Of a stretch of 64,000 bases of DNA, positions 39,101 through 52,784 are shown in pieces. Each line of letters starts with the position of its first letter. Position 1 is the first letter of the stretch. The stretch comes from Loxodes magnus (lineage: Eukaryota > Ciliophora > Karyorelictea > Loxodida > Loxodidae). Made by a program: the position numbers and the translations under genes. The DNA is taken from assembly GCA_946699065.1 (NCBI GenBank), contig CAMPDV010000502.1:62001-126000 (forward strand), in the 5' to 3' direction. The notes beneath the pieces were generated by a model, which saw only the letters and a list, made by a program, of their open reading frames with translations, did not search any database and was not told the origin of the DNA.

Positions 39101-42100
39101 GCAAAACTATTAATTACATATTTAATCGCACTAGTTATTATTTAGCAGATTATCAGAACACTATGGAGGACATTTACAATCACCATTATCATAATTACAG
39201 TGCTCTATATTACATTAAGTATTACACTATCCATCTCCTATGAAGTTATTTGGACAGTTCTTTTCACAAGTACATTTTCAATTATCGTAATTACATTATT
39301 TAAAATTGCAGATATAATCGCATTAATCATTATTTAATAAATCATCTGTGCACTGAGAAGAGCATTAGCAATCTCCATTATCATAATCACATTATTCTAG
39401 ATTGCATTGTGTTTGACAGTATCCATCTCCAATATAACTTGTTTTACAATCTTATGCACAATTACAGTTTCAATTATCATAATTGCAAAATTAAAAGTTG
39501 CATGCTTAATCACATACGTTATTATTCAGGAGTTCTTATGTACATTAAGATGGACATCCGCAATCTCCATTATCAAAATTACATTATTCTACATTGCAAT
39601 AAAAGTCGCAGAAATCATCGCCGATAAGAATAGACTTACAATTTTAAGCGCAATTACATTATCAATTATCATAATTGCATGTTTTATAATTACACTCTGG
39701 ATCACATTTATCATTATTTAAAAGATCTTAAGTACAAGAAGAAGGACATCCACAATCGCCACTATCTCAATTGCATTATTTGATATTACACTCCATTTAG
39801 CAAATACCATCTCCTAATTAATAGAAAGGACAATTTACTGAACATAGGCATTATCAATTATCAAACTAGCAAGTTCAATAATTACATTCTTCATCACATT
39901 CATTGTTGTTCAATAAGTCTTCTGTGCATTCCTGTGGACATCCGCAATCACCATTATCTCAATTACATTACTTGACATTACATTAAGTATCACACTCTCC
40001 ATTTCCTATGTAATTTGTTCAGCAATTTAAAGCACAATTACATTAATAATTATCATAATTACAAAATTTGAAATTACATTCTTCATCACATTCATTATTA
40101 TTCAGCAATTCTTAAGTACATTAAGTTGGACATCCGCAATCACCATTATCTCAATTGCATTATTCTATATTACAGTAAGAATCGCAATTTTCATCTCCTA
40201 GTAGATTGGCTTAACATGATTATGAGCAAGAACATTATCCATTATCATAATCACAGTTTTTAAAATTACATTCATAATCACATACTTAATTACTTTATAA
40301 ATTTTTTGTACATCTAGATGGACATTTGCAATCATTATTATCTCAATTGCATTATTCTACGTTACACTCATCATCACAATTTCCATTGCCTAGTTAATTG
40401 ACTGAACAATTGGTTCGACATGAACATTTCCAATTATCAAAATTACATTCTTTAAAATTGCAGATTTAATCGCATTTATTATTATTAAGTAAATCTAAAG
40501 TACATTAAGAAGGACATCCACAATCACCATTATCAAAATTACATTACTCATTATTACATTAAAAATCACAGTTTTCATTTCCAATTTAATTTGTCTAGCA
40601 GTTTTTGGTACATTGGCACTATTAGTTATCAAAATTACAATTTAAATAATTGCATTCTTAATCACATACCTTATTATTTAGAAGTTATTATGTACACTAC
40701 GAAGGACATCCACAATCACCATTGTCTCAATTACATTATTCTACATTACATTATGAATCACAAGTTTGATCTCCTATAAAAGTTATATTACAATTTAATC
40801 AGCAATTGCAATGACCATTATCATAAAGACATGTTTTATAATTACATTCTTAATCACACTTATTGTTATTTAAAAGATCTAAAGTGCATTCAGATGGACA
40901 TCTGCAATCACCTTTATCTCAATTGCATTTCTATACATCACAGAATGAATCACATTATCCATTTCCAAGCTATTTGAATTGGCATTTTTTAGCACAAAAG
41001 CAGTTTTAATTATCAAAAAACTAACAGCTCTCAAAGTTGCATTCTTCGTCACATTCATTATTATTCAATAATTCTTCTGTGCATTCAAATGGACATCCAC
41101 ATTCTCCATTATCATAATTACATTGTTATGTGTTACAATAAGGATCACAATTTCCATCTCCTATTTGTAAATATGGACAATTTTAATCGCAAATGCATTA
41201 GTAATTATCATAATTACAAGTTTTGTAATTACATACAAAGTCGCACTTATTATTATTTAGCAATTATTTAGTACACTAATTAGGACATTTGCAGTCACCA
41301 TTGTCAAAATTACATGATTCTTAATAGCACTGAGAGTCACAAGTTCCATCTCCTATATAGTTGTCAGGACAATTTTACGAGCAAGTGCATTATCAATTGT
41401 CAAAATAGCAGCTTTCGTAGTTACAAACCTTGTCACACTACTTATTGTTTAAAAGATCTTATGTGCATTATTCTGGACATCCACAATCTCCATTATCATA
41501 ATTGCATATTTACACATCACACTGAAAATTGCATCAGTTATTCTCAATATAATAGTCTGGGCAATTAAATGAGCAAGTGCATTCTTAATTATCGAAGTTA
41601 CATTTTTTTATATTGCAGATTTCATCACATTTATTATTATTTAATATTTCTTAAGTACAGTAAGATGGACAATCACATTAACCATTGTCATAATCACAAT
41701 CTTTGACATTACAAAAATTATCACATTCCAGATTTTATAATAAAACGTCTGAGCAATTTTAAGTGCAAGCACATTACCAATTATCAAAATAACATTCTTC
41801 AAAATTGCAGATTTAATCACATTCATTATTATTTTAAAGATCTTCTATGCATATAGTTGGGCATCCACAATCACCTTTATCAAAATAGCAATTTTCTACA
41901 TTACAATAACTATCGCATTTTCCATTCCCTAAATTACTTAAAGGACAACCTTTTGCACATTTACATTTTCAGTTATCATAATTGCAATATTAAGAATTAC
42001 ATTCTTAATCACAAATATTATTATTTCTTAGATCCTCTGTACATTAAGGTGGACATTTACAATCACCACCATCATAATTACATTATTATACTCAGCACTA

Positions 42101-45100
42101 GCCATCACAATATCCATCTCCTATATAGCTATCAGGACAATTATCGAAACAAAGACATTGTTTGCTATCATAATTGCATACTTTAGTGTTGCATTCTTAG
42201 TCACATTTATCATTAATTGATAAATCTTATATACATTTTCTAGGACATTTACAATCGCCTTCATCATAATTGCATTAGTTAACATTACATTAAGAATCGC
42301 ATTATCCATCTCCTAATTAAGCTTCAGAACAATTTTATGAACATAAACATTATTAATTATCATAATCGCAAAATACAAAATTGCATTCTTAATCACACTT
42401 GCTATTATTTAGTAGATCTTACGTACATTAAGGAGGACATTTGCAATCTTCGTTGTCATAATTACACTCTTCTACATTGCACTAAGGATCACAATGGCCA
42501 TCATCTTTTAAATTATCTTAACAACTCTTGGAGCATACACAGTTTTAGTTATCAAAATCGCATTCTTCAGAATTGCAGATTAAATCACACTTTTTATTAT
42601 TTAATAGGTCTTATGTACATTAAGAGGTACATTTGCAATCATTATTATCTCAATTGCATTATTCTATATTACACTCATCATCACAATTTCCATCGCCTAA
42701 TTAAGTTTATAAACAGTTTTTTTCGCATGGACATTTTCAGCTATCAAAATTACATTCTTTAAAATTGCAGATTTAATCGCATTTATTATTATTAAGTAAA
42801 TCTAAAGTACATTAAGAAGGACATCCACAATCACCATTATCAAAATTACATTACTCATTATTACATTAAAAATCACAGTTTTCATTTCCAATTTAATTTG
42901 TTTAGCAGTTTTTGGTACATTGGCACTATTAGTTATCAAAATTACAATTTAAATAATTGCATTCTTAATCACATACCTTATTATTTAGAAGTTATTATGT
43001 ACACTACGAAGGACATCCACAATCACCATTGTCTCAATTACATTATTCTACATTACAATAAGGATCACAATTTCCATCTCCTAATAAATTGTCTTGACAA
43101 TTTTCAGAGCAACTACATTTTCAGTTATCATAGTTGCAATTTTAAAAATAGCAATTTAATTCACATTAACTATTATTTAATAAACTTTCTATACATTCAG
43201 ATGGACATCCACATTCTCCATTATCTCAATTACATTATTCTACATTACAATATGGATTGCAGTTGCCATCTCCTATTAATAAAAAGGGACAATTTTAATC
43301 GCAAAGACATTAGTGATTATCATAATTGCATTCTTTAAAGTTGCATAAAAAATCGCACTTTTTATTGTTCAATAATTAATTAGTGCACTAAGAGGGACAT
43401 TTACAATCCTCGTTGTCATAATTGCATTACTCTACATTGCATTGGTAGTCACAATATCCATCTCCTATGTAAAGTCAGAGACAATTTTATGCGCAGGCAC
43501 ATTATCAATTATCATAGTTGCAGATTTACAAACTGCATATTTAATCGCATTATCTATTATTTAAAAGATCTTAAGTACATTATATTGGACATCCACAATC
43601 ACCATTATCATAACTACAAGATTCTACATTGCAAGTATTATCACATGCTCCATTTCCTATTTAACTATCAGGACAGTTTTTTGAGCAAGTACACTTTTAA
43701 TTATCATAATTGCATGCTTAATAATTACATTCTTAATCGCATTAATTATTTTTTAAAAGCTTTTAAGTGCACTTAAGAGGACAACCACATTCTCCATTAT
43801 CATAATTACATATCTCTATGTTGCAGATTTCATCGCATTATTTATTATCCTTTTTTTCTTCACACTCGGAATTGCAATTTTTATTACTCAGTACCTAGAA
43901 ATCTTATTTTTACAGTTTTAGAACATAATTATATCAGTAGCAGTTATCTTCCATTTTTACTAAGCATGTTTAATTTTCCTTTGTAAATATTTTATTATTG
44001 CTTAAAATTAAAATAGCTACTATAGCATGTATTATTAAGGATATCTTCCATATCTTTTATATTAAAGTCCAGACTTATCAATGCAATTTTACATGTTTAT
44101 TATCTCTAATAAATATTTATGTTTTATCGAATCAATATTTTATGAAGCATCAAACAAAAAATATCGAACCTAGAAAAGGTATTCCTGTCATAAATGTCAG
44201 ACTAGTAGCAAATATGGCACATATTTTAGATATTTGCTCCAAATATTCATACTTAAAAATCAATCATTCCTTATTCTTTAAGTACTGTATCTATTCCTTT
44301 TTTTTATTTCTCTTACATAGTTTAAAGCATTGCTTCAATAATGAAATGAAAAATTCCGTAACCAAAACGAGCAGTGTTGTAGTAATTTGCTTACCAACGT
44401 TTAAATATCAATATCTATCAAAAATTTAATTGCTAAAACAATCAATAATTAGAATTGTAAAAGCATAGTTTATGTACTAAAAGATGAACATTTTTTTCAT
44501 TAGACTTATTTAGAATGCTTCTTTGTCTTGTTTCACGTTAAACTTTTTAAAATTCTTTAAGATGAAAATTATAATTTTATTTCATATAAAAATTACAATT
44601 GATTTACATATTTGTATTCCTCAATAGCGTAAGATTTCATTTCTGAAATTTCTACAAAATTATGCTTCCTAAGAACTTCCTGTCATAACTTCATAATAAT
44701 CTTTATAGTGACACCAACAATAATACCCTTTTGAATTTTTGTCGAATTTATAGGTTTCCATTCCATAATCTTTTTCTAATTCTTAAATGCTAAGTTTGGT
44801 CTCCTTTAAAATAAACTTATTTATTTATATATAATATTATTAACATTCAGATTTTGTAGGAAAATCTTCGTTTTAAGCCAATCCAATCAAATATATCAGC
44901 GCAAATGATATGCCTAATAAAAAAACAATAAAAATTATAAATTCAATGAGAGAATATAGCTTTCCTTTCCAGTAAGATGTTCCCAATTTTTCTCATAAGA
45001 TTGAAGAAGGTTCTGCTGCTTATTCTACACAAAGAGGATATTTATTTTTTCATCGCAGCTCAGGTTTTTGAAATTTAGTAAAGAACTTTGTTCATCTATA

Positions 45101-46213
45101 ATCTTCAATACATTTAACTTAAGATTTGACGCTCTAAAAAATGATAAAAACTTTTCCAACATCCTTTTTAATTGGTTCTTAGTATTCTTTTTTTTAAATT
45201 TCATTCATTTATTTCTTAATTTTGTTTAAATCATCTTATAAACCCTTTTTACAAGTTAATCATCTGTAGCAAGCATTTATTGGATAAATACATTTACAGA
45301 TAAAACTTTTTCATTTACTTTTTTTATCCGATTTCTTGAGATCTTCAGATGCTTTTTGAATTTAAAGCTTTTTTCATTTCTTAAAGGTGTTTAGAAGATT
45401 TTTATGTTCGCTTCCTATTTCAATTTCATGAATTAATCCGTATTTTTGTTCAAAAAAATTTTTAAGCTCTTATTCATAAACACCTTTTTTAGGCAAACCA
45501 GTTATTTAAACAGCGTATTTTCCTACGAATAAATCATCTTCTTTGTATCTTTGAATTCTTTTTTCTAGTTTTATTTCGTAAATTATAAAAAAGGCTAGAA
45601 ACACTAAGCACTAGAGGAAATCTATAAGTCCTATCTACCAATTTCTCATTAATGATTTGTCAATCATTTTTTATTCGTATTCAAGTTACTATTAGTCTTT
45701 GTTTAGCGATTTTTCAACGTTTTCCACTTCTATTCCTCGTGCTTTATATCATTTATATGTGTATTTATTCGTATCCTCTGAATGGTCAATTTTGTCGGCA
45801 TATTCCTCGTCGAAAATTCAAAAGTCTATAATTCCTTTTTACGTATCTAAGTTACCAATTGTGAAAATTTCCAAGTACCCAGCTTCTTGTTCTTCATAGC
45901 CATGTCCTTAGTAAAAGATAATGAGCTTTCAGATATTCATGCAACTTAAGAAAGCAAAACAGATAAACAGTCATTAGATGAAATTGAAATATAGTTCATA
46001 TCCCAATCCTAGCCCTGCTAAGTTTTCGGGGGAAGTTTTACAAACTGATAAATTTTATTCTTCCTGATGTAATTTACCTTAAGTTGACTTCCTTTAAGAA
46101 TAAATTTGAGCCTGATTTTAATCTCCTTTTTTAGTGAGTCAGTCAATATTCTGCTCGAGTAAATAAAGTTCTTCCTTGCTCATACTACTAAGCTTCTCAT
46201 CTGAGATATCCAT
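36134..46213 (-). CDS. OSCA/TMEM63-like channel fused to a giant LNR-repeat array
   Basis: One frame of 3,360 codons from ATG at 46213 (MDISDEKLSSMSKEELYLLE) to UGA at 36134-36136; start, LNR array and C-terminus are all in the same frame by coordinate arithmetic. Residues about 1-745 resemble the OSCA/TMEM63/CSC1 (DUF221) family: TM GYELYFNFIQWLFICFAFLS, a second TM (GLIDFLQCLVFLAFFIIYEI), a cytosolic RRM-like domain (VGKYAVQITGLPKKGVYEQE), the hallmark AEPSSILWEKLGTSYWKGK, then further TMs including ICAIFATSLTFMTGIPFLGS and IIHAIVAILILS. Residues about 760-3,200 are LNR modules. A last TM (YLVSGIFMLIIIGFVII) precedes a 110-residue cytosolic tail. UGA is Trp in ILWEKL. Channel activity is inferred from family only. 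Confidence 0.75.
40435..40750 (-). repeat. 316-bp near-identical internal duplication, copy 1
   Basis: Matches 42742-43057 over 316 bp with one substitution noticed (CTAG versus TTAG near 40596/42903). Other repeat units differ much more, so this pair arose recently by gene conversion or unequal exchange. Confidence 0.92.
42742..43057 (-). repeat. 316-bp near-identical internal duplication, copy 2
   Basis: Partner of 40435-40750, 2,307 bp apart, which is 12 repeat periods of about 192 bp. Confidence 0.92.
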
Positions 46214-46970
46214 TTTTATAAATTTAGAAAATTACGCTCACTCAATGAAAAAATGGAGTTTTAAGGATAATTTGAAAAGAATATAAAATTACGTTATAAA
46301 CTTAGTATTCAATCTCATTTAATTTAATCTTAATTCTTGTGAAGGATTACTAAATAGAAATAGATTAAGTTAACTAGATTTCTCTAAAGATAAGACTAAT
46401 AAATAACTAATGTTCCTTTAGAAAAATGAAAGAGAAGATTATTAAATCTGTAACTAGAGGATTTATATAAGAACTTAGTTATAAATCTTACCTTAGACTT
46501 TTATTCTTTTATTCCTTTTTTATTTTTGTACTTTACCTGCTTACTCATTTAATTATTACTAAAGGCTAGATAATCTTCTTAGTTGAATCAGACAATTTAA
46601 AGTCATAAAAATAATAACAAGGTAGTGCTTTGATAAGCTAATAAAGGAATTATCAGTTGAAAAATAATAAAAGCTTAACTTAAATTTAATAGAATTAAAG
46701 AACTAAAAGACTTATTCAAACATAATTATTAACTAATTCAAAAGAAAGTATATTAGGATTAAGAAAGGATCTTTTAATCTAAACAAAGGAAAAGATAATA
46801 TCTTTTAAAATTAAAAGATTTAAAAATAATAAAATAACACTTTATTAGCTAATTATTTTTATTAAAGTATAACACTATTTTACCTTCAAAACTATTCAAA
46901 CCATCAATCTAAAACATTATTGCTCTTCAGAGTGACTATATAATCAATTGATCATAGCTTATTTTTTCAA
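46214..46970. other. A-rich spacer upstream of the channel-LNR gene
   Basis: About 750 bp between the start at 46213 and the stop of the minus gene at 46971. Low-complexity A/T-rich sequence; no gene or motif recognised. It should hold the promoter of the channel-LNR gene. Confidence 0.5.
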
Positions 46971-49150
46971 TCAAGGTTTGTAAAGATTACTAATTCTATA
47001 TTTTCTTAGTTTAAGCTCTTTGTTTAAGAAATTCAAACCTTCATTGATGCTTATTTAAGCTTCTAAATCCACTGATAATTGAGCGTCTTTCACTCCATCA
47101 TACTTAGGATTTTACTATATTAAAGTAGAAGTATCGCCTGTTCTTAACTTAGCTTTTTTAATATTTGAATTTTGAACTTATATTATGCTACAATGATGAT
47201 TGTTGGTTTTCTTAATAAATATTTATGTAATTCTATGTCAATGCTTTCTTCATTTTAATAATCATTTTCATTCTTACCTCTACCATTCTTGAACTAGTAA
47301 ACTTCACTTTTCTTTAGTAATCCTGCTTACTGAATAACTAATAAATCTCAACTGATTGCAATTGCTAAATCTAAATAATTTTATAATTTTTATTTCATTT
47401 CTTAAGTTACTTAGCTATTCTATGTCTTTAACTTTACCAAGAAAAGCTCTCGTAAATTTTTAGGTTTTTTGTTCCAACTACTATAAATTAAGAATATATC
47501 GAAGGTATCTTGCTCATAATCACTATTTTGCTTGCTTAGTTTCCTTTTAGATTCAATATGACTATTACTAAACTGTTTCGTTTCTCTCTTAATTGAGATT
47601 AGCTTCAAAGCGCTTTACGTCATCCTTCTTTTTTAGGGTCTTTAAATTTTAAATAATATTGCTTTTCCTTCTAATTTTAACTTATCTTTATTAAATTTAT
47701 TTGGCTTTTTTTATTTCTCTAGTGGGTAAATTTTGAAATATTTCGAATTTCATATGAAACTAGCTTAATCTTAGTGTTAACTATCCTTTTGTTAATTTTG
47801 ATTCTTGTTTTTTTTTCCTTTGTGATTTATATTTTTCTTAGTACTTGATTTAGAAATCTAGATAATATAAGTTTATTTACTTGCTTGATCGCAACAATTT
47901 TCTAATTTTAGTAATGATAAGTGTTCTTCTTAAGGGTCTAAAATATCTTGATTAATACTCTTGTTGTTATAATAATGTTAATCAGCTCTAAACATTGATT
48001 AGCTCTTTAATAGTTGTATCTACTAGTTTATTATTTTCTAAGTAAGCTTTTTTAATTATTAGCTTTCATAGAGATACTGTTACTCTTATTAAATATATGA
48101 GAATTAATTAATCTTTATAGAATATATCATTTTATAAGCTACCTAAAATTACTCTATTTTAGCCTAGCTTTTAAATTTTAAATCCTTTTACTAAATTTAA
48201 ATATATTAAGTTAAAGTTGCTTTATCTAAGCTTATTAATCTTCAACCTAATGGACTATCAAATCTTTATTATAAAAGAGTATATTGCTACTAACATATCC
48301 CAGTATTTGTTATTATTATACTTTAGTCTTTTAGATTAAATAATTTTAAGAATATTAGAATAGTATAAGTTAGTTAGGCTTGTAAGTTAATTATGATTAT
48401 TTATCTTATGAGTAATATAATTAAGGATTTAATCTTTAATTGGTCTTTTAGGATTTAACCAAAATAAGTCTTTTAAGTAAGTTTTAGTAAATTGTCTTTT
48501 ATCTATTATATTTTATGCTCTCCATAGCAGGTTATTTCTAGTATATCTTTTATTTATTTTTTCTAATCTTTTTCAAGTTTTTATACCTTTAATTGATTTA
48601 TTCAAACCAGCCAAAATACCTAAATTATTATTGAACTTAATTTTCAGGTTTTTCAAAAGGTAAATCTTGGTTAATATTTTGATAATGGAAAAATGTTTCA
48701 GTATGTTCTTATCTCTTACAATGTAATTTGGTTTGTAATTTGTATTTAAAGCAGATATTTATATTGATTATCTTGATTTGAATATGTTTGAATTGTATTT
48801 AGTGCTATATTGGTTCCAAGCTTATAAATATTGATTATAGTTTGATTACTTTGCCTTCTACTAACTACTTTGATTGGTGCTACGATAATTATTCTGTCTA
48901 ATCTGCTTATTATATCACAAACTTGCAATTAACTTGATTATAAAATAGTATTTTTAGTTTATTAGTAATACTCTAGACTCTTTACTTATCTAACTCTTAG
49001 TTATTATATATTTTATCTATGTTGCAATAATTCAAATAATCCTAGTTAATTAATAAACAACTATTTCAATACAATTTTAGCAGCCTATCTGCATTATGTA
49101 AGCCTAAGCTATATTCATATTATTGTATATCTTATAGAACTTATTAAAAG
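46971..49150 (-). CDS. large hypothetical protein with basic central region
   Basis: One minus frame is coding-like from about 48930 to 47060: LDRIIIVAPIKVVSRRQSNQ, NNKSINQDILDPQEEHLSLL, LKLENCCDQASKQ, a Lys/Asn/Gln-rich basic tract, then NGRGKNENDYQNEESIDIEL. The C-terminal part reads in another frame (KLRTGDTSTLIQQNPKYDGV, SVDLEAQISINEGLNFLNKE) to UGA at 46971-46973, so a short intron near 47110-47170 is inferred. The start is not fixed; it lies near 49150, close to the edge of the duplicated block. No family recognised. Confidence 0.55.
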
Positions 49151-49163
49151 TAAAGTTAATCAT

Positions 49164-50599
49164 CTGTAATGTTCACATTACTTTATATGTTTGCCTTATA
49201 AATATACTTAGTAACAATTAACTAACACTAAATAGATCTATAATACTAGCAGATAGTTTACCTATCATTTTGCTTGGATTTGTATGAATAATTAGAAATA
49301 AAGAACATTGCTACCATTCCTTTATTTAGTATAATAGCCCTCAATCTTATTTAGCTATAGTCAAGTAAGCAAGTTGTAGCTTCTTAAAAGTTAGATATGC
49401 AAGAACTTTAGATAAATTAATGAAAGACAATCAAGTAAAACCAAATTTATCTTAAGTATAAAGCTAAAAAGAATAACAAGAATAACAAGAATAGCAAGAA
49501 TAACTTTAAGAAGCTATTAAATCAATTGTGTAATCATTTTAAAACCTATCAAATACTTCAAATGTGCAAACCAGATTAAGATTATATCATCAGATAATTT
49601 CAACCAAATAGCAATAGTTAAAGCTTAAATTTAGATTAAGATTTGGGTTACTATTTTAAAGTTAAATAGACTCTTTATTAAATACTCAAGCAAAATATAA
49701 ACCATACAGAACAAATATCAAAAATAGAGAAACTTAGGAATAAAATATTACAAGTAATTCAAAGCTAAAATACAATTAATAGGATATCAAATAGCTTGAG
49801 ATAATCCTTTGGGATTAATATATCTAAATGATCTGATATTTGAATAATATAATTAAGACAGATTATAAACATATCATTCTAAATAAATTAAGATAAATCA
49901 AATTATCAATAATTAAAGTCAAAGGAGCTCATTAATAAAATGCTGAATCCATTTCTCAGAAGAATTTAGTTTCAATGCCTAATTATACTTTATTATAAGA
50001 GACAAGCTGATAAAAGAAAATTAAAAAATCTATCTAAAAGGTAATATTTAAAAGAGATGCGAATAAACCAAATATGAATTACTTCAGAAGTGTATAGAAA
50101 TTATGTTGAGAAATAGATATACTTATAAATTTGTCTTAAATGATTAAAAATAGCAAATCTTCTTTATAATCTATATTAGGATTAAGAGCTTAAAACTATA
50201 ATTACTTATATTTATAAGTTTCTACTAAGATTATTTACTAAATAATTAATTTATCTATAAAATCTAAATTAACTAAATATAAGTTGATATCTTCTATTAT
50301 TATCTTAATATTAAAGATCTTATTAACTCTAAAGTAATTTATATAAGCCATTATTAAATAAGATATCTAGCAGGTTATTTAATTATTATAAAGCATAAAT
50401 ATTATTAAATTTAAGTAGTTACTATCTACTTTTAATAGTTATACAATTCTTTATCCTCTTCCTTTTTTAAAATGTTGAAATACTTATAAGTATTAACTCA
50501 TAAGAATTACATTTCTTTATTTAAGTTTATAAAGTGTATGTTTAATTTATTTCCATGCAAGTGTATTATAACTACACTAATGAGATTTAGCTTTATATA
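49164..50599. repeat. 1,436-bp segmental duplication, copy 2
   Basis: Direct copy of 23851-25286. It lacks the first 196 codons of the gene at 23264, so it carries only the 3' half of that coding sequence plus downstream DNA. The one difference noticed (G at 49286) turns a TCA codon of the copy-1 frame into TGA. Confidence 0.95.
49167..49836 (+). pseudogene. 5'-truncated copy of the gene at 23264
   Basis: The frame used by the 23264 gene is intact to its UGA but there is no matching N-terminal half upstream; the preceding bases belong to the neighbouring minus-strand gene. Probably a non-functional fragment, unless the alternative frame starting ATG at 49169 is the real gene in both copies. 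Confidence 0.5.
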
Positions 50600-52784
50600 C
50601 TAATATATAAGCCTTTATTGCTAATTAAAGTGTCTCATGATATTATATTCTACACTGATCAAGCTTTTTATACTTATATAAGCTTATGAATATTATAAAT
50701 GTAAAGCTATAATACTTTACTAAGATATATGATACTTAGCTAAGGGCTATTTACCTAGAATATAATTAACTTAACTCTCTTCTATTTTATTATTAGACTA
50801 TTAAATTAAATCTATTCCTTCATCTTCTAATTTTCATATCCTTGTCTTAAATAAAAGAACTAGTTTGGCTTTTTTTAGTTTTGACTAATTAGTATTCAAA
50901 TTAAAATAAATTAGTTTGCAAGACGTTTATTGAGGAAACTATAAACTTTTCTTAGTGAATTGATTCTCCTCTAATGAAAGTATTGATTCAATTGGATCTA
51001 TAACTTTAAATTAAGACTAGAGATAACAAATAATTATTAGTATTGGTAACTCTAATTCAGCTTATTATTAGTCCTCTTTATTAAAGCTTTAATTTTTCTT
51101 GAGAAATGTATATAAACGCAATTAGCAAGGATTTCTCATACTTAGACTCTTTTATTTTCATAATTCTAAAAATAATTTTTTATCTAATTATAAAACTTTA
51201 GATTTTGCATGGCTTTTATTCCATCATCAATAAGCTAAGTGTAACCAATTATAATGAATCTACTCTTTTCACTAAATTTTGCTCGTAATAATTCTTTTTG
51301 AACAAAAAAAGTAAAAATTACTTAATCTATTCTTGCTTAATTTAACTTCTATTTATAATTCCCTTTTTTGAGTCTGGTTACTTATGATTATATCTAATAT
51401 AAGAAACTCTTAATTAGTTATTTAATAAGTTCCAATTAATCTAGATAGAGTTCCTTAGCTTTTCTATAAATTAGACATCAAGCATAGTTAAATTAGTAAT
51501 GAAATTCTCATATAATCTACATTTAAAAGCTATGTTTAAGCTTAAATAACTACTAAACTTCTATTTATTACGCTTTTATGTCTTCAATCACAAACATAAC
51601 GATAGACAGTATAGGTAGATAAAACCTTCTTGATAGTAATAATAATAAAGATGAAGAAGGAATATTGACTTAGAAATAAAGTGGGTAATATTAAGAGTGA
51701 TTCTTAAGAAAAGGTTTTGATTATAGTTTATATTTTGAATTATTATATACTTTGCTTTAGTTATTTTAAAAGAATATTAGCATCTAAATTTGGCAGACAA
51801 ATAAACTTATTTATACTAAAAAAATTAGGATTTGAAGTGCTTAAAAGCGGTAAAAAGTATAAGATACGAAAGATAAAAACTAACATACTAGGATGTAAAT
51901 TAAAATGCTGATTATATCTAAATTACTAAAAAGTGTTATTATAAACATACTTTTAATACTTATGCTTTTAATAAAGCTTTAATAAGAACTAATTATCAAT
52001 AACCTAATAATATCTCCCTTATCTTAAAGAAAAATATGATTTCTTGCATATTATTAATAAGCTTCCATTGAGCTAAATTTATCTGTTTGCTAACAGGTAT
52101 TTATCTTATATCAAGAAATAAGTTTTTTCTAAACTTTGATAACATTGTAAAATAGTAGCTTTGTGCAGCTTTGAAGAGCCATTTCTTTAAATAGAACAAG
52201 ATTTATCCATCTGATTATTAGAAATTCCAGATTTTATTTAGACATCACTTTTGAGATATAGAAATTCCTGGTTATATGTTATTAAAAGATACTTCCAATC
52301 TTATATCACTCGCTTATACACCCCATTTAGAGTATTACTAAGCTAACTTAGTTCTATAGATACTCATTTAATTCGGGTTACCATTTGCATCTTTTATGAG
52401 CATATATTTTTATGATAAATTTGCTTTCTTAAATTTTTTTTCCTTTATTAAGAATCGGAATAATTACTATAAATCAGGATTTCCAAATCGCGAAATTGTT
52501 ACACATGACTTTTTTAATTATAGTGATATAAATAACATCTTAACGTGGTCGACTAAATTCCATTCTTTCCATATCAATAGTCTCCTGATTGAAATTCAGT
52601 TTTTCTCATCTTTTTTACTTCTCTTTCTTACTAGGAAACTAGCTCACTAATTTAGACTGATCATTAATATATAATTCTCATCATAAAAACTTTTATCCTT
52701 TTAGCTTCCAGAATTACAAAAACATCTTATAGTCCATTTCTAGAAGAAAGTAGAACTTAAACTTAACTACTCCTACTATTGTTT
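50600..52784. other. diverged duplicate sequence, no firm gene
   Basis: Parts resemble 26.8-28.1 kb (for example the AATACTTTACTAAG block near 50715 and ATAAGATACGAAAGAT near 51858), which lies in the large minus-strand gene. It therefore looks like a decayed copy of part of that gene. From 52784 down to about 52400 the minus frame of the ATPase-like gene also remains open past its UGA. Confidence 0.4.

Larger units (their letters stand above)
36600..43860 (-). repeat. tandem LNR array, about 192-bp period
   Basis: Coding tandem repeat within the fusion gene. The unit is about 192 bp (64 residues) and contains two LNR modules, one of the form CDQECN....CNYDN.CxC and one GDGYCD..CNVEQCNFDNGDCGCP. 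Anchors at about 39551, 39742, 39932 and 40126 show the spacing. The span corresponds to roughly 37 units, about 75 modules. LNR modules normally bind calcium and are extracellular, implying a secreted-side location. Confidence 0.9.

Noticed and set aside
39409..43776. Several plus-strand ORFs rich in His, Asn and Tyr
   Set aside because: Antisense shadows of the LNR array.
36600..43860. Regular repeats resembling a CRISPR array or satellite DNA
   Set aside because: Period of about 192 bp and every unit translates to Cys-rich LNR modules in one frame; there is no spacer structure.
43998..44429. Plus-strand ORF of 143 codons
   Set aside because: Antisense of the channel-like TM region of the fusion gene, which has family motifs on the minus strand.
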